Origin: Gammaproteobacteria bacterium
Lineage (GTDB): Bacteria; Pseudomonadota; Gammaproteobacteria; UBA6429; Thiohalophilaceae
Reading direction: 5' to 3'
Assembly: GCA_029881995.1 (NCBI GenBank)
Contig: JAOULO010000006.1
Location: forward strand, 37,289-101,288
DNA length: 64,000 bases
In this document: piece after piece, positions 45,646-55,500 of the stretch
Numbering within the stretch: the stretch's first letter is position 1
Layout: every line of letters starts with the position of its first letter
The notes under the pieces: generated by a model
Told to the model about the DNA's origin: nothing
The model's input: only the letters and a program-made list of their open reading frames with translations
Databases searched by the model: none
Made by a program: the position numbers and the translations under genes

Positions 45646-47093
45646 TTACCCTTGGGTATTTTCATCGCCAGGAAAATGGGCGATTTTCTACGCTGGATCA
45701 ATACAGGAAGCGATTTCCCATCAGGCAGCTCCTTGACCAGTTTACTGAACTGTTTACTATCCTTAACATCCTGATTATTCATCATCAGGATAATATCTCC
45801 TCGGCGGATTCCCGCTGAATAAGCCGTACCCTTGTCAACATGGGTCACAATCACACCACGTTCTTTTACACCGAATTCACTACGCTGTTCTTTAGTGAGA
45901 TTTTTCACCGTCATGCCTAAGCGATTGGTCTTGGCCTTGCCCGGCTTGACTTCTTTTTGTGCTAGCTCTTCTTCTGCAGGTAATTCACCGATCTTGACCT
46001 TGAGTGTTTTGTTACTGCCTTCCCGTATAATCTTAACCTTGCTGTTTTCACCTATTGGTGCCTGACCAACAGCCAGGGGTAAATCAGAAGAACGAATAAT
46101 CTTTTTATCTGCAAAGTAGGTTACGACGTCACCAACTTTGAAGCCAGCATCTTCTGCTGGACTGTTTGGCAGGACTTTTAGTACCACGGCTCCATGAGGT
46201 TGTTTCATGCCAAAGGATTCAGCCAGCTCACGGTTGATATCCTGAATCAAAATACCCAACCAGCCTCGTGAAACCTTGCCCTTGGTCTTGAGCTGTTCTA
46301 TCACATTCATGGCCACATCAACCGGGATAGCGAAAGACAGCCCCATAAAGCCACCGGTCCGGCTATAGATCTGGGCATTGATACCCACGACTTCACCATC
46401 GAGGTTAAATAAGGGTCCACCAGAATTGCCAGGGTTTATCGCGACATCGGTTTGAATAAAGGGCACATAACTTTCACTTGGCAGATTACGTCCCAGGGCG
46501 CTGACCACACCAACAGAAACAGAATGATCAAAACCAAATGGAGAACCAATGGCCATCACCCATTCTCCCACTTTGACTTCAGAAGATTTACCCAGTTTTA
46601 CTACAGGCAGGTTTTTGCCCTTAACTTTTAATAGGGCGATGTCGCTTCGTTCATCAGAACCTACGATTTCTGCCTTAAGTTCACGACGGTCGTTCAAGCG
46701 CACAATGACTTCTGTCGCCTCTCGCACCACATGGTAATTGGTTATAACATGGCCTTCTTCATCGATAATAAACCCGGAGCCCAGCGACTGTGAGTTAAAT
46801 TCTTCAGGTGTACCATTACCTTCCCCACCATTTTGTGGTTCACCAAAAAAGTGTCTGAACAGATCTCCAAAAGGTGAGCCTTCAGGTAAATCTGGTATTT
46901 CCATTCCGGGTGGCAAGCCATGTGGCCGCTTAACTTTTTGCTTGGTACTGATATTGACTACCGCTGCACTATTTGACTCCACCAGCTTGGTGAAATCGGG
47001 TAACTCCCGGGCATGGACCTGTCCTGCAACTGAAAGTGCCAGTACAAGAATTCCAGAATAGACAGTCTGCTTTGCCGTCATCATACGCAACAT
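45642..47093 (-). CDS. degP: Periplasmic serine protease DegP/MucD
   Basis: 483-aa HtrA-family protease and chaperone. Signal peptide is about 1-28 (ends HARE). The catalytic triad lies in ITNYHVV (His), SDIALLKV (Asp) and NPGNSGGPL (Ser), followed by two PDZ domains (about 270-365 and 385-480). It degrades misfolded envelope proteins and, as MucD, limits sigma-E signalling. GGAG 7 bases before the ATG at 47093 supports this start. Confidence 0.95.
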   Translation of the reverse strand: MLRMMTAKQTVYSGILVLALSVAGQVHARELPDFTKLVESNSAAVVNISTKQKVKRPHGLPPGMEIPDLPEGSPFGDLFRHFFGEPQNGGEGNGTPEEFNSQSLGSGFIIDEEGHVITNYHVVREATEVIVRLNDRRELKAEIVGSDERSDIALLKVKGKNLPVVKLGKSSEVKVGEWVMAIGSPFGFDHSVSVGVVSALGRNLPSESYVPFIQTDVAINPGNSGGPLFNLDGEVVGINAQIYSRTGGFMGLSFAIPVDVAMNVIEQLKTKGKVSRGWLGILIQDINRELAESFGMKQPHGAVVLKVLPNSPAEDAGFKVGDVVTYFADKKIIRSSDLPLAVGQAPIGENSKVKIIREGSNKTLKVKIGELPAEEELAQKEVKPGKAKTNRLGMTVKNLTKEQRSEFGVKERGVIVTHVDKGTAYSAGIRRGDIILMMNNQDVKDSKQFSKLVKELPDGKSLPVLIQRRKSPIFLAMKIPKGK

Positions 47094-47116
47094 GCAATAT
47101 CTCCAATCAAAAACGT

Positions 47117-47596
47117 TTATTTTACTTCAATGATACAATTTTCTTCATTACTCAGGCGACGAAGTATCACCGCCTGGTAGCGGCTGGCCTGTTCGAGATT
47201 GGCCGTTTTGCGGCGAACCCACCACATGGCCAGGCTAAGGCCAGATATTCCAAATAAAATGGGAAGTATATCCTGATTTTCAACTAATAACTGTTTTGTT
47301 AACAATTCGCCAAAAAGGGCAAAACCTAACAAGGAGGCAATAGGTAAAAGATAAACCAGCAACGACCCTGTTAACAGGGCCGATTCATTAATACCGATTA
47401 ATACATTATCACCCTCATGGGCACTGATTTTGTTAATAACTTTGATCCTTGACCGTTTTTCACCAAATACCTTTGATAGCACACCCGTGCCACAGCCTTT
47501 ATTCATAGAACATTGGTCACAGGCAGATTTGCGATTGGTTTCAACCCAGGCATAAGGGGCTTGGCATTCGACGACACGTGCGGTTTCTTCAATCAT
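47117..47596 (-). CDS. rseC: RseC/MucC-family membrane protein
   Basis: 159-aa protein with an N-terminal Cys cluster (CDQCSMNKGCGTG, about 26-38) and two membrane helices (about 77-97 and 105-125). RseC/MucC modulates sigma-E and is linked to SoxR reduction (Rsx/Rnf). Its ATG overlaps the rseB stop (TAATG). Confidence 0.9.
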   Translation of the reverse strand: MIEETARVVECQAPYAWVETNRKSACDQCSMNKGCGTGVLSKVFGEKRSRIKVINKISAHEGDNVLIGINESALLTGSLLVYLLPIASLLGFALFGELLTKQLLVENQDILPILFGISGLSLAMWWVRRKTANLEQASRYQAVILRRLSNEENCIIEVK

Positions 47597-48567
47597 TAGC
47601 GGGAATTGAGTACTACTGATTCGCTGATCATTTTTACTGAGGCATGGGGAACTTCACCCACTGCAGTCACATGATAGTCCTTAAAGGTCTTACCATGGGC
47701 ATTGACAGCACCCATATTAGTACGGCCAACAAGGTTAGGATCTTCCATATTATTCTCAATAAAGACTGATATAGAAGCCAGGCCATCGGTAAATACAAGT
47801 TGATTAGAGGGAGTACGGCTGGTAGGTATCTTTAACTGACGATGGTGGTCACGCTTGAACCCGGGTGGTAGTTGAGTGACTTTCCAGAGCAAGGATGGGC
47901 TGACTGGTTTTGATTTGGGTTTCAAATCATTAGATTCATAACGTTTAAATTTAGTGCTGTCGACTGATGACTGCAGTAATTTCTCAGGGACTCTTTTCAT
48001 GTACTTGATATGAGTAAACATGAACTGTTCAACCAAACTGCCCTTTTCATTAACCAAATGGGTTTTTAATAACAAACCCGTTTTCTTGTCTATCCATAGA
48101 TGATGTCCATAGCGGAAATTATCATTGGGTAGTACTACCAGCTTGTGTGCCAATTGACCGGCGACTTTCTCTTCGCCTTCAATTTTGAAACTATAATGGT
48201 CTTTCAGGTGATCCAGTTTATCTGGAAACTGGGGGGGGAACTGGGCAGGTGGGCGTCCCTTTTCAACAACGACGGCATTTCTATCCGGCAGGATACAGAT
48301 GACATTTTTTGAATTACGTATAACTTCTCGCCCAACATTGTCCAGCGAAACCAGTCTTTCTCTTTCCCCTTTCTGATCAGCACTGTGAATTAGACGCATG
48401 GCGCTGAGCTTGCTTTCTCCCTCACTATAGACAAATGTCCCGTCGTAGTTTTGCATATGTGCTGCATGCTGCATTTTTTTGAGGAGTTTTTGTACCTCGA
48501 CCAGTTCTGTCGCCAGAACCAGAGCAGGTAGATAGAAAAAGGTGAAAAGAAGAAGTCTACTTGGCAT
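47596..48567 (-). CDS. rseB: Sigma-E factor regulatory protein RseB/MucB
   Basis: 323-aa periplasmic protein that shields RseA from DegS cleavage and senses mislocalised lipopolysaccharide or lipoproteins. Signal peptide about 1-20 (MPSRLLLFTFFYLPALVLA), then the LolA/LppX-like domain with NYDGTFVYSEG and the smaller C-terminal domain with VTQLPPGFK. The ATG at 48567 gives a good signal peptide and overlaps the rseA stop by 11 bases; an earlier ATG at 48591 is possible. Confidence 0.92.
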   Translation of the reverse strand: MPSRLLLFTFFYLPALVLATELVEVQKLLKKMQHAAHMQNYDGTFVYSEGESKLSAMRLIHSADQKGERERLVSLDNVGREVIRNSKNVICILPDRNAVVVEKGRPPAQFPPQFPDKLDHLKDHYSFKIEGEEKVAGQLAHKLVVLPNDNFRYGHHLWIDKKTGLLLKTHLVNEKGSLVEQFMFTHIKYMKRVPEKLLQSSVDSTKFKRYESNDLKPKSKPVSPSLLWKVTQLPPGFKRDHHRQLKIPTSRTPSNQLVFTDGLASISVFIENNMEDPNLVGRTNMGAVNAHGKTFKDYHVTAVGEVPHASVKMISESVVLNSR

Positions 48568-49117
48568 CCCGAGGCCGCTGGTTGTCTGCATCACCCACAA
48601 TGCGCATATAGGGCATCATACCCTGCATACGTGCGGACATAGAGTATTCATTATGATTAACAAGGTAGCCATTCAGCTTGGACTGGATCGCCTGGTTACG
48701 TAAACGGGCCTGAGAAATGGCTGTTTGATCAATACGGGGTTGTTCAATACGTGCAATAGAAGTTGTTGAATCTGGGGTATTTGTAAGCTGTGAGGTTTGC
48801 ACAGAAACAATCGCTATCGTCGCTACTGAGGCTGCCACAGCCAGGCCTGCTGCCTGTTTCATGACTTTTTGTGAGATTCGCTTGTGCATCGGGGCCAAAA
48901 TAGTCGGTTCGGCTTCGAGTGCAGACATGACTTTTTCTGAAATATCGCTCATACCTACATCAGGTAAATGATTATCGAGTCCATCGCGAATTAGATGATA
49001 ACGTTGCCATCGGGAGCGCAATTCCGGATCAGCATGGAGCTGTTGGATCAATTGATCATTCAGTTCCGTTTCACCATCCATAATGGCTGACAGATTTTCG
49101 TATTTTTTTTCAGTCAT
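48557..49117 (-). CDS. rseA: Anti-sigma-E factor RseA/MucA
   Basis: 186-aa single-pass membrane anti-sigma factor. The cytoplasmic part (about 1-95) contains ENLSAIMDGE and DPELRSRWQRYHLIRDGL, which bind sigma-E; a membrane helix (AAGLAVAASVATIAIVSV, about 89-107) leads to a periplasmic tail. Stress-induced cleavage frees the sigma factor. It follows rpoE after 32 bases. Confidence 0.92.
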   Translation of the reverse strand: MTEKKYENLSAIMDGETELNDQLIQQLHADPELRSRWQRYHLIRDGLDNHLPDVGMSDISEKVMSALEAEPTILAPMHKRISQKVMKQAAGLAVAASVATIAIVSVQTSQLTNTPDSTTSIARIEQPRIDQTAISQARLRNQAIQSKLNGYLVNHNEYSMSARMQGMMPYMRIVGDADNQRPRDAK

Positions 49118-49149
49118 GGCAGCTTCTCACCTGTTACGTATTCACTGAC

Positions 49150-49728
49150 CTAGTTTTTCAATAATGGTTCCAGTTTTTTATCGATAGCCTCACGGGCACG
49201 AAAGATCCTCGACCGCACGGTACCGATGGGGCAATCCATTGCCTCAGCAATTTCCTCATAACTCATCCCTTCCAGTTCACGCAGGCTGATGGCGGTGCGC
49301 AAATCTTCCGGTAATTCTTCGAAGGCCTGGTGTATTACCTGCTGAACCTGCTCCTTTTGCATCAACTGCTCCGGGGTCGCGTGTTCTCGCAACAGGTCAG
49401 CACCTTCATATTGTTCGGCTTCATCACTATCAACCAGTCCCTGGGTTGGCCGTCTATTCTGGGCCACCAGGTGGTTTTTGGCCGTATTGATCGCAATGCG
49501 ATACAGCCAGGTATAAAAAGCGCTGTCACCTCTAAATGTCGGCAGCGCCCGATAAGCCTTGATAAATGCCTCCTGGGTGATGTCCATAACATCTTCCGGG
49601 TTGCTCAGAAAACGCGTCAGCACATTCATGATCCGCTGTTGATATTTCTTCACCAGCAGGTCAAATGCCTGTTTGTCTCCTCGCTGGACCCGTTCTACCA
49701 ACGCCTGATCTATGTTCTTTTCGCCCAT
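49150..49728 (-). CDS. rpoE: RNA polymerase sigma-E factor (AlgU/RpoE)
   Basis: 192-aa ECF sigma factor for envelope stress. Region 2 has NPEDVMDITQEAFIKAYRALPTFRGDSAFYTWLYRIAINTAKN; region 4 has LRELEGMSYEEIAEAMDCPIGTVRSRIFRAREAI. The sequence is close to P. aeruginosa AlgU. It diverges from nadB, as in Pseudomonas. A matching sigma-E promoter at 49781-49807 suggests autoregulation. Confidence 0.96.
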   Translation of the reverse strand: MGEKNIDQALVERVQRGDKQAFDLLVKKYQQRIMNVLTRFLSNPEDVMDITQEAFIKAYRALPTFRGDSAFYTWLYRIAINTAKNHLVAQNRRPTQGLVDSDEAEQYEGADLLREHATPEQLMQKEQVQQVIHQAFEELPEDLRTAISLRELEGMSYEEIAEAMDCPIGTVRSRIFRAREAIDKKLEPLLKN

Positions 49729-49780
49729 CCGGGCCGAGCCTCGCCTTAAATCTGTACAAAAACTGCCCGATGGTTAACCC

Positions 49781-49807
49781 TGAGACCATATTACTGGTTT
49801 GAAGTTC
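49781..49807 (-). promoter_or_regulatory. Sigma-E type promoter of rpoE
   Basis: On the minus strand: -35 GAACTT (49807-49802), 16-base spacer, and -10 TCTCA (49785-49781). The known sigma-E/AlgU consensus is GAACTT, 16-17 bases, TCtgA or TCAAA. The predicted start is near 49774, about 46 bases before the rpoE ATG. This fits positive autoregulation of the operon. Confidence 0.7.
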
Positions 49808-49952
49808 GCCAAGGCGGGATAAATTCGTTATATTTCTAACCCCAATAATACCAACAAGAAATCGGGGATCCGGGTACTTTAACGCCACCACCCTTGTAGT
49901 ACAAATCTACCTATGCCAATTCTTAAATTTACCTATATTCATCCTCTTTGCT

Positions 49953-51548
49953 ATGCAACACCGCAGTGACGTTCTCATTATAGGTAGTGGGGCCGCCGGG
50001 CTCAGTCTGGCACTGCGTCTGGCTGAATCCCATTCTATTGCCCTGATCTCCAAGGGTAAACTGACTGAAGGCTCGACTTATTACGCCCAGGGAGGTATTG
50101 CAGCGGTTTTAGATGAGCATGATTCCTTTGATGATCATGTGGCCGATACGCTCAATGCTGGAGCTGACTTGTGTGATCCTGACGTGGTGCGCTATGTGGT
50201 GGAACATGGCCCTGAAAATATCCAGTGGCTGATTAAAGAGGGTGTCCCCTTCACTCGAGACGAAAGCCACGAACCCCCTTTTCACCTGACCCGAGAAGGA
50301 GGCCATAGCCGGCGTCGAATTATCCATGCGGCCGATGCCACCGGCCAGGCAGTCGAAACAACCCTGAATCAACAGGTTCTTCAACATTCCAATATCGGCC
50401 TGTATGAACAACATATCGCGGTAGACCTGATTACACGTCAAAAGTTAGGCCAACAGGGCAATCGGGTCCTCGGAGCCTATGTTCTCAATCGAGAAACCGG
50501 CCATGTTGAAGTCTTCCAGGCCCGCTTTGTGATCCTGGCGACCGGTGGTGCCAGTAAGGTTTACCTTTATACCAGTAATCCAGACACCTCCACCGGTGAC
50601 GGTATCGCCATGGCCTGGCGTGCAGGTTGTCGGGTTGCCAATATGGAATTCAACCAGTTTCATCCAACCTGCCTGTATCACCCTGAGGCCAAGAGCTTTC
50701 TGGTGACAGAGGCCATTCGTGGTGAAGGTGGTCATCTGAAATTACCTGATGGTAGCCGTTTCATGGATCGTTTTGATGAACGAGGTGAACTTGCTCCACG
50801 CGATATTGTGGCCCGCGCCATCGACCACGAAATGAAACGCCTTGGGACAGAATGCGTTTATCTCGATATCAGCCACCGCCCTGCTGACTTTATCAAAGAA
50901 CACTTTCCGACCGTTTATCAGCGTTGCCTGGAATTCGGTTATGACATGACAAAACAAGCCATACCGGTTGTACCTGCCGCCCATTACACCTGTGGTGGCA
51001 TCATGACGGACTTAAAAGGAGAAACCGATATATCGGGTTTATATGCCATTGGTGAAACCGCCTTTACCGGTTTGCATGGTGCCAATCGCATGGCCAGTAA
51101 TTCCATTCTTGAATGCCTGGTGTTCGCTGCTGCTGCAAGCCAACACATCCTGTCTCAGGACAAGAATGACAGTCAACATGCTGAACTTCCTGAATGGGAT
51201 GAAAGCCGTGTTACCGATTCTGATGAAGAAGTTGTAGTTACCCATAACTGGCATGAGCTTAGAACCTTTATGTGGGACTATGTTGGTATTGTGCGTACCA
51301 ATAAACGCCTGCAACGGGCACAACGGCGAGTAAACCTCTTACAAAAAGAAATCGAAGAATATTACGGTAACTTCCGTGTCACCAATGACCTGCTGGAATT
51401 GCGTAATCTAACCGATGTAGCAGACCTGATTATCCAGTCGGCCATGGAGAGAAAGGAAAGTCGAGGTTTGCATTACACGCTGGATTACCCCGAGGTAGAT
51501 TCAAAGCCAGTCAATACAATATTGATACCGGGCAATTTCCCCGGCTAG
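49953..51548 (+). CDS. nadB: L-aspartate oxidase
   Basis: 531-aa FAD enzyme converting aspartate to iminoaspartate for NAD synthesis. FAD binding is at [18 protein letters not shown]; the fumarate-reductase-like core includes [42 protein letters not shown] and HYTCGGI. A C-terminal helical domain ends near the stop. The gene converges with ygfX after 4 bases. It is a homologue of SdhA, whose flavinylation factor SdhE is encoded nearby. Confidence 0.96.
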   Translation: MQHRSDVLIIGSGAAGLSLALRLAESHSIALISKGKLTEGSTYYAQGGIAAVLDEHDSFDDHVADTLNAGADLCDPDVVRYVVEHGPENIQWLIKEGVPFTRDESHEPPFHLTREGGHSRRRIIHAADATGQAVETTLNQQVLQHSNIGLYEQHIAVDLITRQKLGQQGNRVLGAYVLNRETGHVEVFQARFVILATGGASKVYLYTSNPDTSTGDGIAMAWRAGCRVANMEFNQFHPTCLYHPEAKSFLVTEAIRGEGGHLKLPDGSRFMDRFDERGELAPRDIVARAIDHEMKRLGTECVYLDISHRPADFIKEHFPTVYQRCLEFGYDMTKQAIPVVPAAHYTCGGIMTDLKGETDISGLYAIGETAFTGLHGANRMASNSILECLVFAAAASQHILSQDKNDSQHAELPEWDESRVTDSDEEVVVTHNWHELRTFMWDYVGIVRTNKRLQRAQRRVNLLQKEIEEYYGNFRVTNDLLELRNLTDVADLIIQSAMERKESRGLHYTLDYPEVDSKPVNTILIPGNFPG

Positions 51549-51552
51549 GTAG

Positions 51553-51978
51553 TTAAAGTTGTCTGAGGAAAACTCGCATTTTGCGGATTTCATCCGCCTC
51601 GCCACTATCTGAAAAGATTACTACCGTATATTTTTTTCTCTCATCAGCAATCCGAAAACACAAAACAATCAACCAGCTTGTTACTGTGTATTCGCCATGC
51701 AATTGTGCTTTTACTTCAGAACCATCTTTTAACTGTAATAACCATAAATTATCGTCCCATAGGGCTCGTACTGCCTTAACCGGTTCCCTTGTTTGCCAGT
51801 GATAAATAAAACTGATCAGGATAGCCATAGCAATCAAAATGCGGACGGTAATTGGAATGTTCGTAGGATAAAACAGTACAAGCAAACCCAGAGCATGACC
51901 AAGGGCAATATAAATAGCGAAATAACGAGAGGGCTTGAGATTAAGAACGGGCGCTGTGGCGGATTTGCTGGATAACAT
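51553..51978 (-). CDS. ygfX: YgfX/CptA-like membrane protein
   Basis: 141-aa protein with a pair of N-terminal membrane helices (about 20-38 and 42-60) and a C-terminal soluble part with ALWDDNLWLLQLKDGSEVKAQLHG. This is the YgfX family, described in E. coli as a toxin partner of YgfY and in Serratia as modulating SdhE. Its ATG at 51978 lies 38 bases inside sdhE; no later start in frame is suitable. Confidence 0.85.
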   Translation of the reverse strand: MLSSKSATAPVLNLKPSRYFAIYIALGHALGLLVLFYPTNIPITVRILIAMAILISFIYHWQTREPVKAVRALWDDNLWLLQLKDGSEVKAQLHGEYTVTSWLIVLCFRIADERKKYTVVIFSDSGEADEIRKMRVFLRQL

Positions 51979-52201
51979 CGGCTACATCCATGTCGATGGG
52001 TCTGGTCTGACCTAGCAGGTAATCAAGCAGGAGCTGGTCCGGGAGATCGAGTATCTGTTCAAAGGTCTGTTTATGTTTATCGGTTAACGATAAATAGTTT
52101 TTGTTTAAAAAGCTATCCAGAAATTCATCCAGCTCCAGCATACCCCGACGACATTGCCAGCGCAGGCGAGACAGATTTTGTTGTTCGGTGAGTGTTTCCA
52201 T
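51941..52201 (-). CDS. sdhE: FAD assembly factor SdhE
   Basis: 86-aa protein that promotes covalent attachment of FAD to SdhA. The key RGMLELD motif (RGxxE) is at about residues 18-24, followed by LSLTDKHKQTFEQILDLPDQLLLDYLLG. The ATG at 52201 gives METLTEQQNLSRLRWQCRRG; an open frame 42 bases further is not favoured. It follows sdhB after 53 bases. Confidence 0.93.
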   Translation of the reverse strand: METLTEQQNLSRLRWQCRRGMLELDEFLDSFLNKNYLSLTDKHKQTFEQILDLPDQLLLDYLLGQTRPIDMDVADVIQQIRHSARS

Positions 52202-52254
52202 TTTTTTAGTATTAAACTTCTCAACCTTGGAATTATGAAGCACGATAAAAAGGT

Positions 52255-52947
52255 TTATATCATATCCTTTAGCATCATCTTTTTGATTTCATTAATGGCC
52301 TTGGTTGGGTTCAATCCCTTGGGACAGACATTAACGCAATTCATGATTGTATGACAACGGAACATTTTGTAAGGACCGTCCAGATCGGCCAGGCGTTCTT
52401 CTGTGGCCTGGTCTCGACTATCTGCAAGAAAACGATAAGCCTGGAGTAATGCCGCAGGGCCACGGAACTTGTCTGGATTCCACCAGAAGGAAGGACAGAA
52501 CGTAGAACAGCAACCACAGAGGATACATTCATACAGGCCATCCAGTTTTTCGCGTTGTTCGGGTGTCTGTTGATATTCGATTTCTGGTTCAGGATCCTTG
52601 ACGATTAAATAGGGTTTAACGGCACGATACTGTTTATAAAACTGCTCCATGTCGACAACCAGGTCTCGCACAATGGGCATACCGGGTACGGGTCGAATCT
52701 CGATGGGTTCTTTCAGGGTCGAAAGTCGGGTCAGACACCCCAATCCATTCACACCATTAATATTAATCGCATCGGAACCACACACCCCTTCTCCGCAGGA
52801 ATGGCGAAAGACCAATGTTTCGTCTTTAGCCTTGATGCGCAGAAGCGCATCTCTCACCATCTCGCTTGAATCTATATCAACTTCGACATCCTGCATCCAG
52901 GGTTTCTTGTCGGTTTCGGGGTTGTAGCGATGAATCCTGAATTTCAT
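52255..52947 (-). CDS. sdhB: Succinate dehydrogenase iron-sulfur subunit
   Basis: 230-aa subunit carrying three iron-sulfur clusters. The 2Fe-2S site is HSCGEGVCGSDAININGVNGLGC, and the 4Fe-4S and 3Fe-4S sites are CILCGCCSTFCPSFWWN and CHTIMNCVNVCPKGLNP. It passes electrons from SdhA to ubiquinone. It starts immediately next to the sdhA stop. Confidence 0.97.
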   Translation of the reverse strand: MKFRIHRYNPETDKKPWMQDVEVDIDSSEMVRDALLRIKAKDETLVFRHSCGEGVCGSDAININGVNGLGCLTRLSTLKEPIEIRPVPGMPIVRDLVVDMEQFYKQYRAVKPYLIVKDPEPEIEYQQTPEQREKLDGLYECILCGCCSTFCPSFWWNPDKFRGPAALLQAYRFLADSRDQATEERLADLDGPYKMFRCHTIMNCVNVCPKGLNPTKAINEIKKMMLKDMI

Positions 52948-54708
52948 TTAGTAGACCCTTTCCTTTGGTGGGAAACTCTCTACCGTTAGCGGCTTGGTAC
53001 GCACGGGTTTATAGTCCAGCTGGCGATTTTCCTTGTAATAAAGAGTGTGTTTCATCCAGTTGGCATCATCCCGGTCAGGATAATCCACCCTTGAATGGGC
53101 GCCACGACTCTCCTGGCGTGCAAGTGCGGATGTGACGGTAGCCACACCAATATCCACCAGGTTATCCAGTTCCATGGCTTCGATACGGGCCGTGTTAAAG
53201 ACCTTGCTGTGATCCTGCAGGCGAACCATGGACATGCGTTGTTCCAGCTCCAGCACCTTGGCCAGCCCTTCTGCCAGAATTTCCTCGGTACGAAAGACAC
53301 CACAGTATTTTTCCATGGTGGTCTGCAACTCCTGCCGAATTTGATCCACGGGTTCACCCTTGCCCTTCTGATCCCAACGGGCCAAACGCGCCATGGCCTG
53401 ATCGATTCCTTCCTGCGGCATGGGACGGTGGTAATGGTTTTCTTTTAAGAACTGAATAATGTCATTGCCAGCCGCCCGTCCGAAAACCACGATATCAAGC
53501 AAGGAATTCCCACCTAGTCGATTGGCTCCATGCACCGAGACACAGGCGCACTCACCGGCTGCATACAGTCCAGGAATCTCCTCTTCTCCTGTGTCTACAG
53601 GAACCACAACTTGCCCATACCGATTGGTCGGTATGCCGCCCATGGTGTAATGGGCTGTGGGATAAATGGGTACCAGATCTTTTGCCGGGTCTACACCCAG
53701 GAAGGTACGAATGGATTCACTGATGGCAGGTAAACGTTTATCCAGGACTTCAGAGCCAAGGTGGTCCAGTTTAAGGTGCATGTAATCCCCATTGGGACCG
53801 CATCCACGGCCTTCCTGTACCTCAATGGCTATGGAACGGCTCACGACATCACGGCTTGCCAGGTCCTTAGCATGAGGCGCATAGCGTTCCATAAAACGTT
53901 CACCGTCTTTATTGACCAGATAACCACCCTCACCACGTGCTGCCTCTGAGATCAGCATTCCCTTGCCCGCTATCCCGGTGGGATGAAACTGGAAGAACTC
54001 CATGTCCTGTAGAGGTACACCTGCCCGAAGCGCCATGGCTAGGCCATCACCGGTATTAATAGTGGCATTGGTATTGGTACGAAATAGTTGTCCGGCCCCA
54101 CCCGTGGCCAACAAGGTGGTCTTGGCTTCGATTAACAAGGGCTCACCGGTTTCAATTTCCAGTACCAGGGCACCCAACACGAAACCTGCCTCGTCCTTAA
54201 TCAGATCGATGGCAAAGAATTCATCAAAAAAATGGGTTTTGGCGCGGATATTCTGTTGGTAAAGAGAATGCAAAATGGCATGACCGGTGCGGTCAGCCGC
54301 CGCACAGGTTCGGGCAGCCTGCTCACCCCCAAAATTCTGGCTCTGCCCTCCGAAGGGACGCTGATAAATCCCACCGTTTTCCATCCGGCTAAAAGGCACG
54401 CCACAGTGTTCGAGCTCAATGACAGTTTTTGAGGCTGCCCGACACATGTATTCAATGGCATCCTGGTCGCCAAGATAATCACTGCCTTTAACAGTATCGT
54501 ACATATGCCAGTGCCAGTTATCCGGCAGAACATTGGCCAGTGCCGCGTTCATTCCCCCCTGGGCTGCAACCGTATGTGAACGTGTTGGAAAGACTTTGGA
54601 AACGACAGCAACACTGGAATCGGCCTGGGCAAGCTGCAGGGCTGCTCGGAGTCCGCCACCACCGGCTCCGATAACCAGGGTATCAAATTTTCGCTTTGCC
54701 AAACTCAT
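52948..54708 (-). CDS. sdhA: Succinate dehydrogenase flavoprotein subunit
   Basis: 586-aa FAD subunit oxidising succinate to fumarate. Motifs: VIGAGGGGLRAALQLA, the covalent FAD His in SHTVAAQGG, QFHPTGI, REGVD-like RGEGGYLVNKDGERFMERY and HYTMGGIPTN. The C-terminal helical domain includes RQESRGAHSRVDYPDRDD. The ATG at 54708 gives MSLAKRKFDTLVIG and overlaps the sdhD stop by 4 bases; the frame is open farther upstream but only through sdhD. Confidence 0.97.
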   Translation of the reverse strand: MSLAKRKFDTLVIGAGGGGLRAALQLAQADSSVAVVSKVFPTRSHTVAAQGGMNAALANVLPDNWHWHMYDTVKGSDYLGDQDAIEYMCRAASKTVIELEHCGVPFSRMENGGIYQRPFGGQSQNFGGEQAARTCAAADRTGHAILHSLYQQNIRAKTHFFDEFFAIDLIKDEAGFVLGALVLEIETGEPLLIEAKTTLLATGGAGQLFRTNTNATINTGDGLAMALRAGVPLQDMEFFQFHPTGIAGKGMLISEAARGEGGYLVNKDGERFMERYAPHAKDLASRDVVSRSIAIEVQEGRGCGPNGDYMHLKLDHLGSEVLDKRLPAISESIRTFLGVDPAKDLVPIYPTAHYTMGGIPTNRYGQVVVPVDTGEEEIPGLYAAGECACVSVHGANRLGGNSLLDIVVFGRAAGNDIIQFLKENHYHRPMPQEGIDQAMARLARWDQKGKGEPVDQIRQELQTTMEKYCGVFRTEEILAEGLAKVLELEQRMSMVRLQDHSKVFNTARIEAMELDNLVDIGVATVTSALARQESRGAHSRVDYPDRDDANWMKHTLYYKENRQLDYKPVRTKPLTVESFPPKERVY

Positions 54709-55049
54709 AGCCTTACCACACCATAAAAGGCCATAAAGGTCCAGAAAGCCAGAATAATTTGCAACAAACTTATGGTTATAAATAATACAAAACGCAGCCG
54801 TGTGTTTGGAACATAATCGATGAATATGTCTTTTACCCCAATCCATGCATGGGCGAGTAATGAATAGATAAATAACTGAGTGAATATGTTAATGAGTGGA
54901 TGTGCTAACAGTTCCTGCCATGCGACAAAGTCAATGGGACCTGAAAGATAAAGCCAGAAAAGTGCAATGACCGTGTAGACTGCCATATACAGGGCCGACA
55001 GTCTTTGTAATAACCAGGTTCGTAAGCCAAGCGCCCTTGCAGTCATCAC
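54705..55049 (-). CDS. sdhD: Succinate dehydrogenase membrane anchor SdhD
   Basis: 114-aa membrane subunit with three helices (about 17-37, 53-75, 88-110), binding haem b and ubiquinone with SdhC. The RLSALYMAVYTV start and HAWIGVKDIFIDYV with the haem-ligand His and the quinone-site Asp-Tyr are typical. Its start overlaps the sdhC stop by 4 bases. Confidence 0.9.
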   Translation of the reverse strand: MMTARALGLRTWLLQRLSALYMAVYTVIALFWLYLSGPIDFVAWQELLAHPLINIFTQLFIYSLLAHAWIGVKDIFIDYVPNTRLRFVLFITISLLQIILAFWTFMAFYGVVRL

Positions 55050-55423
55050 AACACACCTATAATGATGATAATTGAAAGAACAAGGGCAAGCACACTCACC
55101 AGTAAGGCGGATAAGTTGGCACTGTTTTTACTCAATCCAACGTCCATATCGATGACAAGATAACGAAGTCCTGCAAGAAAATGGTGCATTGCAGACCAGA
55201 TTAGTATCAGGATGATGAATTTAACCCACATAGAGTCCAGGTAGAGTTTTGCCTGTTCAAAACCACTGTTGTTTTTAAATGAAATCGTTAATATATAGAG
55301 CATCAATGGCGTTGCCAGAAACAACAATAGCCCCGACAAACGGTGGAGTATTGATGCAATTCCCGAAATGGGCAGGCGAACCTTGAAAAGATTGAGATGC
55401 TTGGGACGAGATTTGTTATTCAT
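55046..55423 (-). CDS. sdhC: Succinate dehydrogenase cytochrome b556 subunit SdhC
   Basis: 125-aa membrane subunit with three helices. PISGIASILHRLSGLLLFLATPLMLY contains the Ser and Arg near the quinone site, and MHHFLAGLRYLVIDMD contains the haem-ligand His. First gene of sdhCDAB-sdhE-ygfX. The ATG at 55423 follows an in-frame TTG. It diverges from ygfZ across 77 bases. Confidence 0.92.
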   Translation of the reverse strand: MNNKSRPKHLNLFKVRLPISGIASILHRLSGLLLFLATPLMLYILTISFKNNSGFEQAKLYLDSMWVKFIILILIWSAMHHFLAGLRYLVIDMDVGLSKNSANLSALLVSVLALVLSIIIIIGVL

Positions 55424-55500
55424 AGTTGGCAATAAGTGTAGCCCAAGTTATAAAACACACCAAACTTAACACTTTATGACAAAGCGAATGAGGTAATACC

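Noticed and set aside
55435..55463. TTGGTG-17-TACACT as sdhC promoter
   Set aside because: Transcription would start about 5 bases before the ATG, giving an almost leaderless message; the match is too weak to claim.
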